Program-made: the position numbers and the translations under genes
Shown: positions 11,673-24,824 of the stretch, piece by piece
How the letters are laid out: every line of letters begins with the position of its first letter
Numbering within the stretch: position 1 is the first letter of the stretch
Assembly (NCBI GenBank): GCA_005406025.1
Contig: BGZK01000883.1
Coordinates: 124,001-188,000 of the forward strand
DNA: 64,000 nucleotides
DNA from: Eumeta japonica
Taxonomy: Eukaryota > Arthropoda > Insecta > Lepidoptera > Psychidae
Direction: 5' to 3'
The notes under the pieces: generated by a model
What the model saw: only the letters and a program-made list of their open reading frames with translations
Told to the model about the DNA's origin: nothing
The model's database searches: none

Positions 11673-14600
11673 ATTCCTATAAGATAATATTTACAATGTT
11701 GCCTTGTAGGATGCTTCGGTTATCAACACATTAAATTTCTTTTGTTTGTCCTATTTTTAAAAGATTTCTGTATGACTTTCCATGACTCGTCTAGCATAAA
11801 AAATCAGCGCATGAAAACGTATAAAGCTCATAATTATGAAAAAATGTATCCTTTGACATCGCTGAGTTATCCAATCTGCCATTGTAGTACGTGCATTTTT
11901 GCCTTCGAATTTCGCAGAGCCATTGCGAAACTTCCGATAAAAATATTCTTTAGGAAAATGAATATCATGGGTAAATTAATCATGACAGCATTACCATTAC
12001 AATTAATTACATAACCTGTTAAACAAATTGCTACATAAGAGTCCAAAAATAGTTTTAAGAACAGTAGCCGAAGTACGCTTTAAACTCATTGCATTTTTTT
12101 TTCCAAACAATTGTGTTATGCAAATAAAATCATACTGAAACGAAGAATAATAAATTTCAAAGGTCAAATTGTAACTTTGGAAATTTGTAATCTCTACCTA
12201 CCCTTTTGGAAAATAAGTGGGAGTTTACAATAACTAGATTATAATACGTGCATACTGTATTCTGAAAATCAAATACAGTGGCAGACAGCCCCCTCCTTAA
12301 TGCCTGCGACCGGATTTGTTCCTAATCGCACCAGTTTTCAAATTAAATCAAATCAAAAACATCTTTATTTCGTAGGTAATAGAAATTACACTTGAAATGC
12401 GTCATAAACAACTGTTTTCGACATTAAAATTATCAGCCATAAACAGCACGAATAGCTCGCTTCTGCAGCATGAAAATTGTGTTAGTATCGGCTGCGTGAC
12501 CGCATAACAAAACTACGTAGGTAATGAGACTATGAAAAAAAACTGAAATAAACTAGTCTCGCGGCGATTTCTTCTATACATGGAACGCAAACGCAGCCGC
12601 AAATCGCTCATTATATGATATGTTATAAATATTAATTTTCAACATTGTGACCCGCAAGTGTATTCTACGTGCTCTGTATAAAAAAACAGCACAGATTCGC
12701 AGTTGTATTCGAAACCACAATGTTGATCCCTATGAGTTGAAGCCATCGACATTCTGATACATTATTAAAAAATATGTTCATTTTGGTGTTTATGTTTATT
12801 CGATTTAGAGCCTCTCCACCATCTCCTTTGAAACTGACATTCGACAAAAAGTCAATTTTTATGTAAAATTTGCATTCCCCATCCTTTTTTTAATGGTCGT
12901 CCGGGCTAAAACCCATTACAAGAAAGACATGGAACGAAAATTAATTTTAAAAGTGACTTTTTGTTAAATTCGATTATAGAAGGAGGTGGTGGAGAGGTCT
13001 TTATGCTACAAACACCTGCTAAATTAGTAGGAATCTTTATAATATTGTAATTACTGCCATCTGTGGCGTATATTTAGGAAATAGTTAATCCGGCATAATA
13101 TGTGCTCCGATGGTTGTTACTGCCATCTAACGGCAAACTTATAAATCGTGTACCTTGTATGTAGTTGAGTTTGATATCGAGAGCAGCAAGAATTTCTGTT
13201 TCTGTGTTGATGATGACGGTGCTTTTCAAGCTGCTTTTTCAGTATCAATTTAGTTGGCATAAACTATTACATTATTAACATCGTTACTACTTTATTAATA
13301 ACGTTATCTCTATGGCCTCTAATAACCAGCGCAAAACATTTTAAATTTGTTGTAGTTCTCTATTTGATGGTAGATGTCGCACTTTTATATTTAATATTAA
13401 TGTAAAACCAAAAATATACAATTTTTAATATGAATACTGTTAAATGAAGTACAATAGAAAAACGCAATCATTATTGTTTTACAATAATCTATAGCGATTA
13501 AAATATAATTTACAAGGAGACCACAAAATTTTTGTTGTACCTAATGCTAAGCCGTGGGTTATGGATTTTAATCGACGATTAAGTGCAGCAATCAAGATTA
13601 TCTCAATGACTCTGATGATTTATTGCCATTATTGTGGAGGCATGTCACGTTTTTGTATTTCACACGCGTCTGAATTTAGCAAAACAATGAGCTGATCGAT
13701 TCGTTCGATAAGAAATATTTATTGTGTTATAATTTTTAATCATATTTTAATTAGTTGTTTTTTACCTTTTGCGAATTGTAATTGCTACAGTTTTGTGATT
13801 GTACATACTTTATACGTCATATTTTTACGGCGTTCGTTCGTATCGACCAAGAACGCTTAAATAAAACACAGACATCGATTTTAAGAGGAAACAAAAAAGT
13901 TCTTTGCTCCTCTTTTCCTGGGTGTCTAGAAAAATTACTCGAAAATGATGGGGTCAATCTGCACGCATGCACAGGCACTTACTAGGCGCAGTTTCCTTAG
14001 ACATAGATGGAATACAAAAAAAAAAATGCTTTTTGCATTTTGTATATCGACTAGACGTCCTTGACAGGTAAAAAATCGATTTTCAGTTATATAAACACCT
14101 ATTTGTTAAAAAAAAACTGCACTATATTCTTAGGGTTCCTCAATGACGTTTTGCAATAATTATTTTGATGTAGGTACTACGAATTGTTGCTCTATTGTCT
14201 CGTATAGAACCGTGTCCACAACATTACTGAAAGTGAAACGTAGACAAAAAGATATTTTATACAATAGAAGGTGTGGCCTGCTATTGTTCGTTAGGGCGAA
14301 CTCCGGCCCAAAATATGAGACAGATTCGTTTACACATATGATTTAACTACGGAAGATACACTCACCCACTCGCGACATATGTATATAAGTGAATAATAGA
14401 AAAATAGTTAATAGGCGAATAATTTGAAAGCGTACATAAAAACCAAAACATATGTATCATTTGGAAGTTTCATTTTGACCAAACGTTTTTTTTTAATTTT
14501 TCTACACAACAAATTTGTCCTACCACAATATATCACAACTCGTACAAAACGCTCTAATATATTTCATAGGAAATATTTGCTGGATATCGACCTTACAGTA

Positions 14601-15023
14601 ATTCTCGAGTTCCACGAAAAGCATTATTTTTCTTGACCTGAAAAATCACTGAAAAGCATCTCTATATGTTCGCGTGGACGTATAACCTCCTATTTCAGTC
14701 CTGTGATCCCATTCTTAAGATGATAGACGAGTCTCCAGTTAACTATTTTCTCTAGCACAAGATCCGACTGCACAAGTTCTACGTCCGTCTATTTTTTTAA
14801 TCGAAATGCATTTTTTTAAAGATAATTATAAATAGAGGAATACGTCCCTGCCGAGTTGGAGATCACAGCATGCCCGCAACAATTTTTAGTTAAAATTTAA
14901 TCAAGATTTTTGTTATAAACAATTTCGTTGACTTACTTTCAAAATGAATTATAATTAATTTCAAAGAGAAATATCTAAAGAACTTAAAAGGTTAGTGTTG
15001 CCATTCCTCCTTTGGCTGCATCC
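11673..15023. other. Gene-poor AT-rich stretch
   Basis: No convincing exon, RNA gene or intact repeat is seen. There are two occurrences of actgccatct near 13051 and 13119. aaatcaaatcaaaaacatct near 12346 is a tail-like motif often seen at the ends of insect retroelements. ORFs in this stretch are short and AT-biased. Confidence 0.4.
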
Positions 15024-15080
15024 TCTAGGTCACTTATTCGTCTATTAATAATTAATTAATAGACGAATAAGTGACCTAGA
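15024..15080. repeat. Perfect 57-bp hairpin (26-bp arms, 5-base loop)
   Basis: The left arm 15024-15049 (starting tctaggtcacttattcgtct) is exactly complementary to the right arm 15055-15080. The loop is aatta. The centre is itself TTAA-rich. Perfect arms of this length are unlikely to survive drift, so the structure is recent or selected. Confidence 0.85.
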
Positions 15081-15764
15081 ATAAAACCTCAGACTATTTA
15101 TAGACTCAGACAGACAAACGACACAGTTGGATCTCAGACTATTTGGTATCTTTGTTGTACTCAGTCGGGGCAGGATTACGCAACTAGCTCGTGAGTTCAA
15201 TTATTTAAGCAGGCGATCTGATGATGAATCGTCTACCTCGAAAGTTTCTTCTGAATCCCAACGGAAAAATTTCGAGCGAAAACTACTGATGTGGGACGTT
15301 TTCAATATAGAATACTGTACTTACAAGAAAAATATAGTTAATTCTCTTGATTTTGGCACATTCGTTCTAAAAAACAGATTTTATATCTAGAAATGCAAAC
15401 CTAGACGTGATTTTGTTTCGATTATATATATTTACAATTTCATTTTTCTATTAAAAAATTACTCCTTTTTTCCTTTTAATTGAAAACTGAAAAATTAAAA
15501 GTATCTACATTTTACTTTTAGACATCAATGTAAACTAAATATGTTCACATTTTATCTTGCGTTCTCTGCCTTGCATATGTGTACAGTTTTTTTTTCTTAT
15601 TGTAGGCACTTACAAATTTTGTACAAGGTAAGATAATGTTTTGTTTAGATAGTGTTTTCCGATTAGGGGTGCACAGAGACGACAAACCTTCAGTCGGTGC
15701 CATCTTTAAGAATCTATTTTGCTTTAACGATATTAATTACCTAGTTGTTTTAAAGAAGCTATTC

Positions 15765-16050
15765 GGATCTCATAAGATATCTTGGAGCGCCATCTGCCGG
15801 CTCCTCCTTCATGCACGTTCGCTTTGTAGACTTGTTCTGTCACTCCATTTTAATTCATACTGTCCAGATAACCAAACCTTCGCAACATGTCTATTTCTAC
15901 TTTAAGCGCTTCATCTCCTTCAAACCACACCGCTCTCTGACGTCACTGACTCTCTGACGTGACGTCACTCTACATCTATCTTTCCTAGACAGTCCACACA
16001 TGCAGAGATTACATCTCCACTGCATTGATTCTACTTTCATTCTTTTTGAT
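15765..16050 (-). pseudogene. Decayed LINE reverse-transcriptase C-terminal fragment (copy 1)
   Basis: The minus strand reads RMKVESMQWRCNLCMCGLSRKDRC, written here in pieces as MQWRCNLCMCG and LSRKDRC. It continues with a stuttered insertion, ERCGLKE, and VHEGGAGRW. The order matches 'RW-R-MCGVSRKDRC...ERCGLKEDVV...NVHEG-GRGR' at the C-terminus of a LINE RT family abundant in Lepidoptera. A gacgtcactgactctctgac duplication and several frameshifts disrupt it. The same protein segment occurs at 59879-60285. Confidence 0.65.
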
Positions 16051-18374
16051 CCTGCCAAAGGACAATAGCAATCTTATAAATTCTGTACCACCGATTTATC
16101 AATTGACATATAAAAAGGTAGTTAGTCTACAAACATATTCTTTATAATATCAGTGTAGTTAATTTAAATAATAGTAAATACGTATAGATTATAAGCTAGA
16201 TAAGAGTGCATCACTTTCTTAAATAACCTATATTCTATATGAGGTATCTCGTGTTATATTATAACCTACGAATTGAATTTGAATTTGAATAAAATGAAGT
16301 GTTTAGATAATGATCTTATTAAGTAAAAAATCTGGAAAACTGTTGACCTTGTAGGCCATCCTAAAACTTCTAGCAACTATATTTATTGGTGGGATTATAA
16401 GGTCCTTAAATTCAAAAAAATTTTGGAACTTTTAAAGCTCATAAATACAAAAAACCGTTCATTCTGCAAGCTATCCTTGAAACTTCTTGATATTTTCAAG
16501 CACGAAATATTTAAAAATGTACGTAGTAATCAATTATTGAGCTTTTTGAACTTCAAAAGACCGATTTTATTGCTTTTTCGAGTTCTCTAATCTCAAAAAC
16601 AAGGTTTTAATATTGTTTGATCTTTTGGAGTTCAAACATTTAAAAGTTGTTTAAAAATTAAGCCATTTTTTCAATTTTTTTGAGTAGTTTAAAAGATGTT
16701 ATATAGAATTTTTAGGAAAATGTTTTCTGAGAAGAACAAATCAAACGATTTCTATGAAACCTGCGATAGTTGGTACAACTGTTTGAGGAATAGAACTGTT
16801 TTGATGCCAATCGGTAGTCTAAGAGTTATTTAAAAAAATATATGAAAATTTTGTTTTTGCGATTTCTCAAAATATACCTGGTGAATATATATACCTACGC
16901 ATGCACACACATACACGTACAGAGATCACTGGGAAAATTCTTCAGACCCTAAAACGCCTGATCTTGGCGTTGACTTGACCTGATCTTCAAAAGTAGGACT
17001 GTAAACAGTATCCGATGGATTTTTTTAATTGTATTGAATTTTTATAGGAAAATAAAAAAATATCTTAAGTTTCACATAAATAAATCCTACATTTAAGATA
17101 GGTATATGTGTAGACTGACGCAAGCCCCACGTTGTTGGCGCTCCGACTCGGACTTGGCCGGGCATTTCGACCGCTTTCGTAAAAGACAATAAGTAAATAA
17201 TTAAGGGTAACGTAAACGATCGGACGGCTGCTCGGGCCCGTCGTACAAGTCGTGAACATACAAAATTAGTGCAATCGCATCGCCAAGGCTACAGCTGCAT
17301 TCCCACGCGACGGCGACCATCTTGTGCACGCGACTGACAAGTCTAGAAACTTTTTCTAATAATATATTTTTTAATATTTTTCTTTATAAATATTTCCAAT
17401 AACACATTTTAATTATTAATCGCTCTACATGTAAGCTTGCTTACGTAATTTCATTTATTTCATGTTTACTAATTAAAATATACAGACAAGCTTGGAACAT
17501 GGTATACATTTTTAAAACAATAGCATGGAATTTATGTTTTATGTAAGTAAAAAAGATGCCAATGAAAATCACATGAAAAATGAGAATTCATGGCAAAAAC
17601 TGAAAGGACTCAGTTTAAACTTGAGACCTCTTGTTATAATAAATGATAAATCGCAACTAAAAATTAAATATTCACTCAAAGGACATCTCGATAAAACGTT
17701 AATGTAATATGAATGTCTCAAAACAATTTACATGACAGGTGACAAACGGACCGAGATATCATCCCAAAACTATATCAAGTCATGAAGTTATTTAATTTGT
17801 TACTAGGTCAAAATAACTACCCTGGGCAAACGAAGTCAGGACCACGCTTGGTGAAGTTGTTATCCTCATTAAAATATTTAAATAGTATATGTAATTATCA
17901 TGTTTGTAAAATAATTCACAGTAAATACAGGGGGTTTTGTCCATTATCCTAGATCTAGTGATTCTTGTGAATTTCATAAGACGTGCCTAGTTGAAAACAA
18001 AGCCAGAAAAAATATCTTTCTAAAATAGCGTCGAAAATGACAGAGGTTTGATACAGCGATCATCAACTATGAGGCTCTCTTTCCTAGAAAAGGAAGCAAG
18101 TTGGCCAACGAAGTTGATGATGATGATATTTCATGATATTATTTTCGAGAATCCTTTAGTGCTGGTACAAAAATATATATACATATTTACATACATACAC
18201 GCATTTTTATGTATGTATATGTATGTACAATTGTACATAAAAATAGATATTTGTATGCATGTTTGTATGATAATATATTATAACCATTTTATTTACTTAC
18301 CCCGTAAGTTTGTTATGCGGTCACAGCTTTTTTCTAAAGGAAAACGGGTAGACTTGCCTCTTGTCCTCTTTTGC
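16051..18374. other. AT-rich stretch; small GC-rich minus ORF at 17201-17320
   Basis: The stretch is mostly AT-rich DNA without gene evidence. Near 16260-16285 gaatttgaatttgaataaaa is a simple-repeat insertion-tail motif. A 39-codon minus-strand ORF (17201-17320) with a strong start context stands out by GC content and is discussed as a finding. 18160-18290 is a tatgtatgtaca-type low-complexity tract. Confidence 0.35.
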
Positions 18375-18478
18375 CTCATGCCCTTACATTCGTCAAATTT
18401 TATGCAAACTCGCCGGTTTTGGACGCTTAAGGTTTGGCCTTCCTGTGTTATGCCACCAGTTCGGGATGCTTAAAGTAT
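18375..18478 (-). pseudogene. Decayed LINE reverse-transcriptase C-terminal fragment (copy 2)
   Basis: The minus strand gives RTGGITQEGQTLS, then QNRRVCIK. This parallels the IGGI--KG-ILRTRNRRACMKR segment of the copy at 59879-60285. It is only about 100 bases long and is frameshifted. Lying about 2.3 kb from the copy at 15765-16050 on the same strand, it could be part of the same broken insertion. Confidence 0.5.
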
Positions 18479-20470
18479 CGTCCATTGTGTATTCATAAAT
18501 TCTATTTATAATAGACAAATGTCAAAACTCTCCACTCCGACTATAGCCGAAGTACAGTCACCTAAAGCTATTACATCAGTTACGTCACGAGAGATGCTCG
18601 CACCGATTTCGACATTATAAGCGTGCTCAGTGTACTTTAAAATAATAGCAATACGAAGATGCTGACCTCAATATATATTTTTTTATTATTTCATTTTGGG
18701 TTAATAACGTTTTATAAATGTATATTGATATTCTTGAACAATATTGTTTTTAATTTTTGGAGTATTTATAATTTCATATAACAAAAACGTGCATAAGTGT
18801 TTACAGATCGCTGTCGCATGTCACATTTGGCACATTTAGAATATTGGAATGCAAAAATTGCATTTTCATGAAATGGGAAATGAAAAATTATATAAAGTAA
18901 CATTTTGTCATTAAAGTTTTTTTTTTCCAAAATTGTCGATTATCGCTTCACGCTCGATTTTCGATTTGATTTGATAAATTACAACTATATAAAATATGAA
19001 CATCGAGTACTACAAAGGAAAATTATGATAATTATAAAATATTAAAAGGAACTTATCAACTTTATGTACGCCCTTCCAGTATAGGGGATTGTTTAAGTAT
19101 AATATATTATAATAAACGAGTACTAAGAACATGTTCCAACATACATCAGTAAAGAGTGGCGCATAGTATGAAAAATTTTTGAAGTTCCAATTTTTTTTAA
19201 CATGTCGGGGAAGTTCTGATTATTGTAAAACTGTAACATGACTAACTAAAATAAATAGAGCTAAATTATTTTTTTTTTAGCGAAACCTTGTTTATGTAAT
19301 TTTTGAGCTGTTTTAAACCCAAAGGGTCTTTACATCTATTATCGTACTTCTACGCCCTTTATTTATTATAAATTTTTGAAATCCAGAAATTGCTGAAAAT
19401 CAAGATTTTTCACAAATAAATATAATATGTATTTTAAAAGTAGTTATATTATAACTTTACGTTTTCATTGAATGTTTACATAGTGATTAAAAATCATTAC
19501 AGTCGACACAAACTTCGAATAATTAATTGATTATTGATTACGCTTTGTATGCTTTGAAACAATATGCTCTCCTCACGCATACGCATAGAGAGAAGTATGT
19601 CCCTCTCATTCAAGCGCAATAAAACGTACAAGTAAGAGAGAGAGAGATATATATATACGTCACATTAAAATTTTTCCTTCTCTTTCACAGCTACAAAATA
19701 GTTTTGGATAACCAAGCGAATATAAGTGTTGCGTGACAAAGTTTTCTTCTCCCCGAAATATGTAGCGTTGTAATTTACATAAACAACTCAAGAACAAAAT
19801 AATAACAACAATAATAATAAAAGGCGCACAAATATGATACATTATATTTTATTTTATTCAAGAGAATGAGATTGAGGGCCTATGATTCTTTTTATGTGAA
19901 CTCAGACGTATCCTTGAATTTCGCCTTAGGGTTTAAATGTATATTTTGCAAATTTTAATAAATAGTTAATAATGGGCGTCTCTTGACAACAAGTGCCAAG
20001 AAAAGATATAAAAATTATCGAGCGAAATTATACAACAATAGGCTGATTAATATCGAACTTAATACTTTTCATTATCAATGTCTAGCCGCTTTGTTGGACG
20101 TGCCACAGCTTCGTTACTCAGAGAGATGTCAAAAATAATATCTCTTGCGCAAAAAAAAAAAAGTAACCTCACTTAGTTTACTGTGGATCAGGGTATATAT
20201 CTCACCTTTATTTTCTTGCATGGACCCTTATGTGATGCGATGGAAATTCTGCAGAAGGCAGTGTAGGCAGATAAATGTATTTTACCGTAACGTTATGAGC
20301 AGAAGCTATTTTAAGGGTAGAACGGTCCACAACCCCTACTGGCATTTACGCATCCAAACATCAGCCATCCACTCTCGCAGTAGTGAAAAAAGTCATCCCG
20401 TTCCTCATAGGATTCTATAATAGAAATTAATATAAAACAGATGTCGATTTACTATTTATCGCTACCTCCT
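18479..20470. other. AT-rich stretch without gene evidence
   Basis: No exon, RNA gene or known repeat was recognised. A short purine tract (gagagagagagat) and TA run lie at about 19635-19662. Confidence 0.45.
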
Positions 20471-20594
20471 GCGGGCTTAGCATGATGCCCTAGACAAGAA
20501 TCTCTCTATAGGACTATCCCTTTCATATATTACGTTGCGCGAGAAAGACAGTCTTATAGAGAGACCCTTCTCTAGGGCATCATGCTAGGCCCGC
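20471..20594. mobile_element. 124-bp terminal-inverted-repeat element (MITE-like)
   Basis: The left end gcgggcttagcatgatgccc is mirrored by the right end as the reverse complement of gcgggcctagcatgatgccc. The similarity continues through tctctctata, giving arms of about 40 bp with about four mismatches. The centre (about 40 bp) is unique. No obvious target-site duplication is visible. The sequence can fold into a near-perfect hairpin, so it could be a non-autonomous DNA transposon or a hairpin-RNA source. Confidence 0.8.
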
Positions 20595-20796
20595 TTGAGA
20601 AAAAATCTGTTCATAGCAATGGTTTTCCGGTCGCTTCTCTAATCAGAAAGACAATAATCCTAAACCTTCGAATTTAAAAAATGATTAGGCCTATATATTA
20701 CGCTAATAGACTACAAAATGTTTACGAACATTCCTTCAATTTTATATATTTTTACTTGGAACTTTTCATTGTTACAACATACGAGCGTTGTCACAG

Positions 20797-20970
20797 TCGA
20801 CAGAACGGCATGTGTGCCGACACAGTACTTGGAAGTCTGTGTGAAGATTACGGTCGACTCGGAACTGCATTTGGCGGTATGCACACAGTGCATCGAGAGA
20901 TCAGCCTTTTCGGTAGCTGCATTAATGGATATTTAAAGGTGGTGAGGTATTGGGTGTCGATGACATCGAA
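20797..20970 (+). other. Candidate internal or first exon, product unrecognised
   Basis: A possible acceptor gttgtcacag (AG at 20795-20796) and a strong donor GAA|GTAAGT at 20971 bound 174 bases. One frame stays open throughout (RQNGMCADTVLGSLCEDYG...). Codon use looks coding-like and GC content is higher than the flanks. No homologue was recognised and no partner exon was found, so the evidence is compositional only. Confidence 0.25.
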
Positions 20971-20971
20971 G

Positions 20972-23694
20972 TAAGTAGGGCATTGAAATGAGACCCTGAA
21001 GCAGTTTCTTGTCGGTTCTGTCATTCTAGTTTTTTCAAATGGGTGGTACCTTCAATTTCGTCAATGCATATAAATAAAATTGAGTGTTCGTCTGTGTCTG
21101 TCCTTTTGTTCTTTGTTTGTTTGTCCTTTTGAAATAACTAATTGATTAGCTGATTATATACTGTTAGATTCTCTCCTGGAATTTATTACATGACATGCAT
21201 TATATCAAAGAAAAAATGTATATATGCCAAAAAATAGCATTGAGAACCAAGACCGCCATCGGGACCAAAATTTGAGCAGAAACAATGACAAGGGTTGAAA
21301 TAGAAAGCAGCATCGAGTTCGGTAACAACTATTGCTAATTTTAATTTGCACTCAGTAAAACGGGCGGGAAGCGGTTAGTTCTTCAATGCGAGTGTTCAAC
21401 ATCTTATAACGAATGAGAATTAATTTCCTTTCGAACGGACAGACAAACAACAAGGTGAACTATACGATGTTTTATGCACATGCACATGTATAACCACAGC
21501 TGTTGTAGATGCATAAAAACACATTACTGCATTCACCTCGCGCCGGGCGGTATATTGTGGCGAGCTTAACGTTATTGAAATTTTTGTGTTGTGCGATTAG
21601 GTGTTAATTCAAATCAGATGAAGAACAATGCCTCTGATATGACACGAAACCGAGTCGAGGCCGTCGGCGTTACAAAATATTCCCTCAGCCGATGCATTTT
21701 AGTTGCACACTAGCGCCTGCGCCGGCGAATTAGAGAGCGATTATGTTGTAAAAAAAGCAATAGCTAGTACATATTTAAAAATAGGCGTAAATTTGGAAAT
21801 TTTCGAGTACTATAATATAATAATACATGATATAATACTCATTGCTGGAATACTATACGTCACATTAGTTATGACTAACAACTTACGGCGATGGATGGAT
21901 TTATTGTTACGATATGACCTTGTCGTGATTCGATGACTGAGATGGGATGAAAAGTGAACACTCTAAAAACAGAAGGTGTATGTACAGCAACGGTGATATA
22001 CAAAACTACGCTACGGAACCGCTTTAACACTCTTAATTTATCGCACCTAACTTGTGGACGTTGTGATCGCCAAAAAAAATAGATCTTCAGCGCTTGAATT
22101 GCGGTATATATATATATACCCCTCAACGAGTGGTTTAGAATGTTCTTTGAGTGTGAAAAAAATTATAAATTATAGACGTATATATATATCACATTCGACC
22201 TAAATAACATTAACCGTAGTGTGGAACATTTTAAGTGATGAAAATAGTGTCACATTTTATGAAAGGTGATATTGTAACCATCATATTGTAACCAAATGGT
22301 GTAAACAACCACGCACTCATTTGAGGAGAAACAATACAGAGTACTAACCTGTAATTTTTTTAAAGAGGTTGTTTTTACTGATCTGTCTCGTTTATTAGCG
22401 CACAAAAGAAACAATACATCGATGATTAAGTCTGATGAAGTAATGACCTTAGATTGATTTTATCATAAAAACATATTACATTACTCTCTTACGGCGAGAT
22501 TTAAACAGTATTTCTTTATTTTTGTGCACTTAGAGAGCAATACAACGCCAACAATTGTTGCACAACTAATAGTATTTGAACAATCGAGATATTTGATATA
22601 TTTCTTCAGAGAGATACAATTTTAAAGATGTATAAAAGTAAGGCCAAAAATTTTAATTATTATTTTTGAATAATATGCGAATTATAATCCTTATATTTCC
22701 TAATGATAAGTTATTTTTAAATTAACAAAAAAAAACTGAATTGAAAAAATAGAGTCGACAAAAGGGGTATTTATGGAATAGTAAAATCATTTTTCGAAGT
22801 TTAAACCGACCTCTCTGTTTATGAAACGTACTGGCAAGTTGTTTTTGTTTTGTCTGTATTCTGTTTATTTGTTTATACGCAGATATAATATATTTAATTT
22901 ATATTATGATTAAATTAGTATATTGCAAGCAGAAATGTAAAATGGTTTCTTATTACGCGCTACATATATTTCACTTAAAAAGATAAGCGATTCTTGTAAT
23001 TATTTCATATACATTTTCCAATATTTTAAAATTTACAAAAAATAGGAACATTTGAAATAGGTTTTTTAGTTTACACTTGAAATGGATTTAGATGAAACAG
23101 AATAAAACCTTGTTTATTGTTAATGTAATAATAGAACATCTATCTGTACCGAAGAATGTAAGCCAACAAGAGTACATGAAAAAAGCACATCATTTGTTTG
23201 CTGACGTGGGTTACATTTTTCGGCATATAATTTGGGTTTGTACGTTATACCGAACAGGCTGTGACGTACATGCTCACACGCACACCTCATTTTGCTGCAG
23301 CCGCACAAAAAGTTTCGCGAGCCACCGGCGGCGGCGCTAGTGTCACCTAAATAATTTGTACAGATAACGCGCGTTTATTATTACGTGGGAACGAGATGTG
23401 TGAGACTGGAGTTGCCGTAACTCCAGGTCGAGTTGAAGTCCCGGAGCTGTCGGCGGGCATAATTCAAAATTTCTGGGCTGCATCGCGGACAAACTGTTTC
23501 CTATTTTTTCAACGTTTCCTATTTCCATAAGTTCTAAAATCTAGAAAATGAAATTGGGCGTACTATGCGGAAAAAATACCGAAAATCGTATTATAATATA
23601 CAGGAAAAAAAGTTTCATTAAGCTGTTAGCGAGAACCAATAATTAGCCCCGTTTATATACACACACACTCACACACACACAAACATATATATAC
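20972..23694. other. Gene-poor stretch with a CpG-rich patch near 23300-23500
   Basis: No gene is supported. 23300-23500 is GC-rich (ccaccggcggcggcgctag; hairpin ctggagtt/aactccag near 23407). It may be a promoter-like island, but no exon is attached. 23655-23695 is a CA/TA microsatellite that abuts the family-C repeat. Confidence 0.35.
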
Positions 23695-24070
23695 ACTATA
23701 GCTTTTGCCCGGGTAGATAGAAAATGAAATCCCACATCTGGTACATAGCCGCATCACGAAATCAAAATCCCGACCGCTGTCCCGTTGTCGATTCTGATGC
23801 CGGTCTCGTTCTAGATATCTTTCGTTCTCGGTTGGGACAACAACCGCTTTCGATTCAGACTCCCGCCTCGACCTAAGGACACTCCGACTGCATCCCCGAG
23901 CCCGCCCTGTTTAAGCATCGATTTCGTACTGCTCCTCGTGCCGGTCTCGGTAAAGCTGTTCATTCTAATTTTCATCTCACATTTTATCACCTTGATCTCA
24001 TTCTCGATTCCAACTTCAATTCTATTTCTCAACTTCAATTCTGTTTCCAGTTCGTTTCTGATACCAGTGA
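23695..24070 (+). repeat. Family C repeat: 'gcccg' head plus pyrimidine-rich degenerate minisatellite, copy 1
   Basis: It starts tatagcttttgcccgggta. This is followed by about 330 bases in which words such as cgattctgatgccggtctcg and ttctcgattccaacttcaat repeat with a loose period of about 6-12 bases. The layout matches copies at 24825, 41500, 48070 and, on the minus strand, 50545-50275. Confidence 0.6.
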
Positions 24071-24824
24071 CGGTTCTGAGTTGGAAAAAGACATAGCGAA
24101 TGCTAGTTTTATCAAAATTAAAATTTTAGCTAAGTTACACGGGGATAGTGTAACTTTTTATGAGTGAAATAATTTTTAAGTAATTTTTTAATATCGAGAT
24201 GAAGCCAAGTTTTTTTAGAAAGCTTGTACGTTTGCTTGTACAAAATATAGCTATTTTTATAGTAAACTAATAAATGATTTAAACACACATAAAAAAATAT
24301 GATATACGTAAAGAGGTTTCCATTTTACATAAAACATTTCATCCCTTATTTCATCCTCTTAGAGGTATTTTCCAAAAATAATACACGTAGTTATTTTTCG
24401 TAATTAAAACATGTCGTAATAAGCAGATAAATAAATTGTCAACAGCTTTAACGACTTCGTTTTTTATATGAAAATCCAACACTTATTTCACCCTTTTTAT
24501 GGTTATTTTTAAGAAGAATGAATATTATTATTTTTTAATGGTTATTTTTTAATAATAATATTCAGCTATAATATAAATTCTGACATAAATAGCTTCAGCG
24601 GTTGCAATTTTCCATACAAGAAAGGACATATATATTTTCTAAATTTATTTGATTAAATAAAATGGTATTTTAACACATACAGCTTCAACAGTTTCAAATT
24701 TCCATACAATAGTATTTCAATCCCTTTAGGGTTGAATTTCGCTACCAAATTTCAAGTTTCCAAACCCGGTATGTTGGGCTGTGCGTCGATATAACGATTA
24801 GACTCTTTACTCTTTTATACATAT

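Noticed and set aside
18048..18473. Longest open frame (141 codons, plus)
   Set aside because: Its middle is TA/GTA low-complexity sequence and its end is antisense to a decayed LINE tail (18375-18478). It has no domain or splice support.
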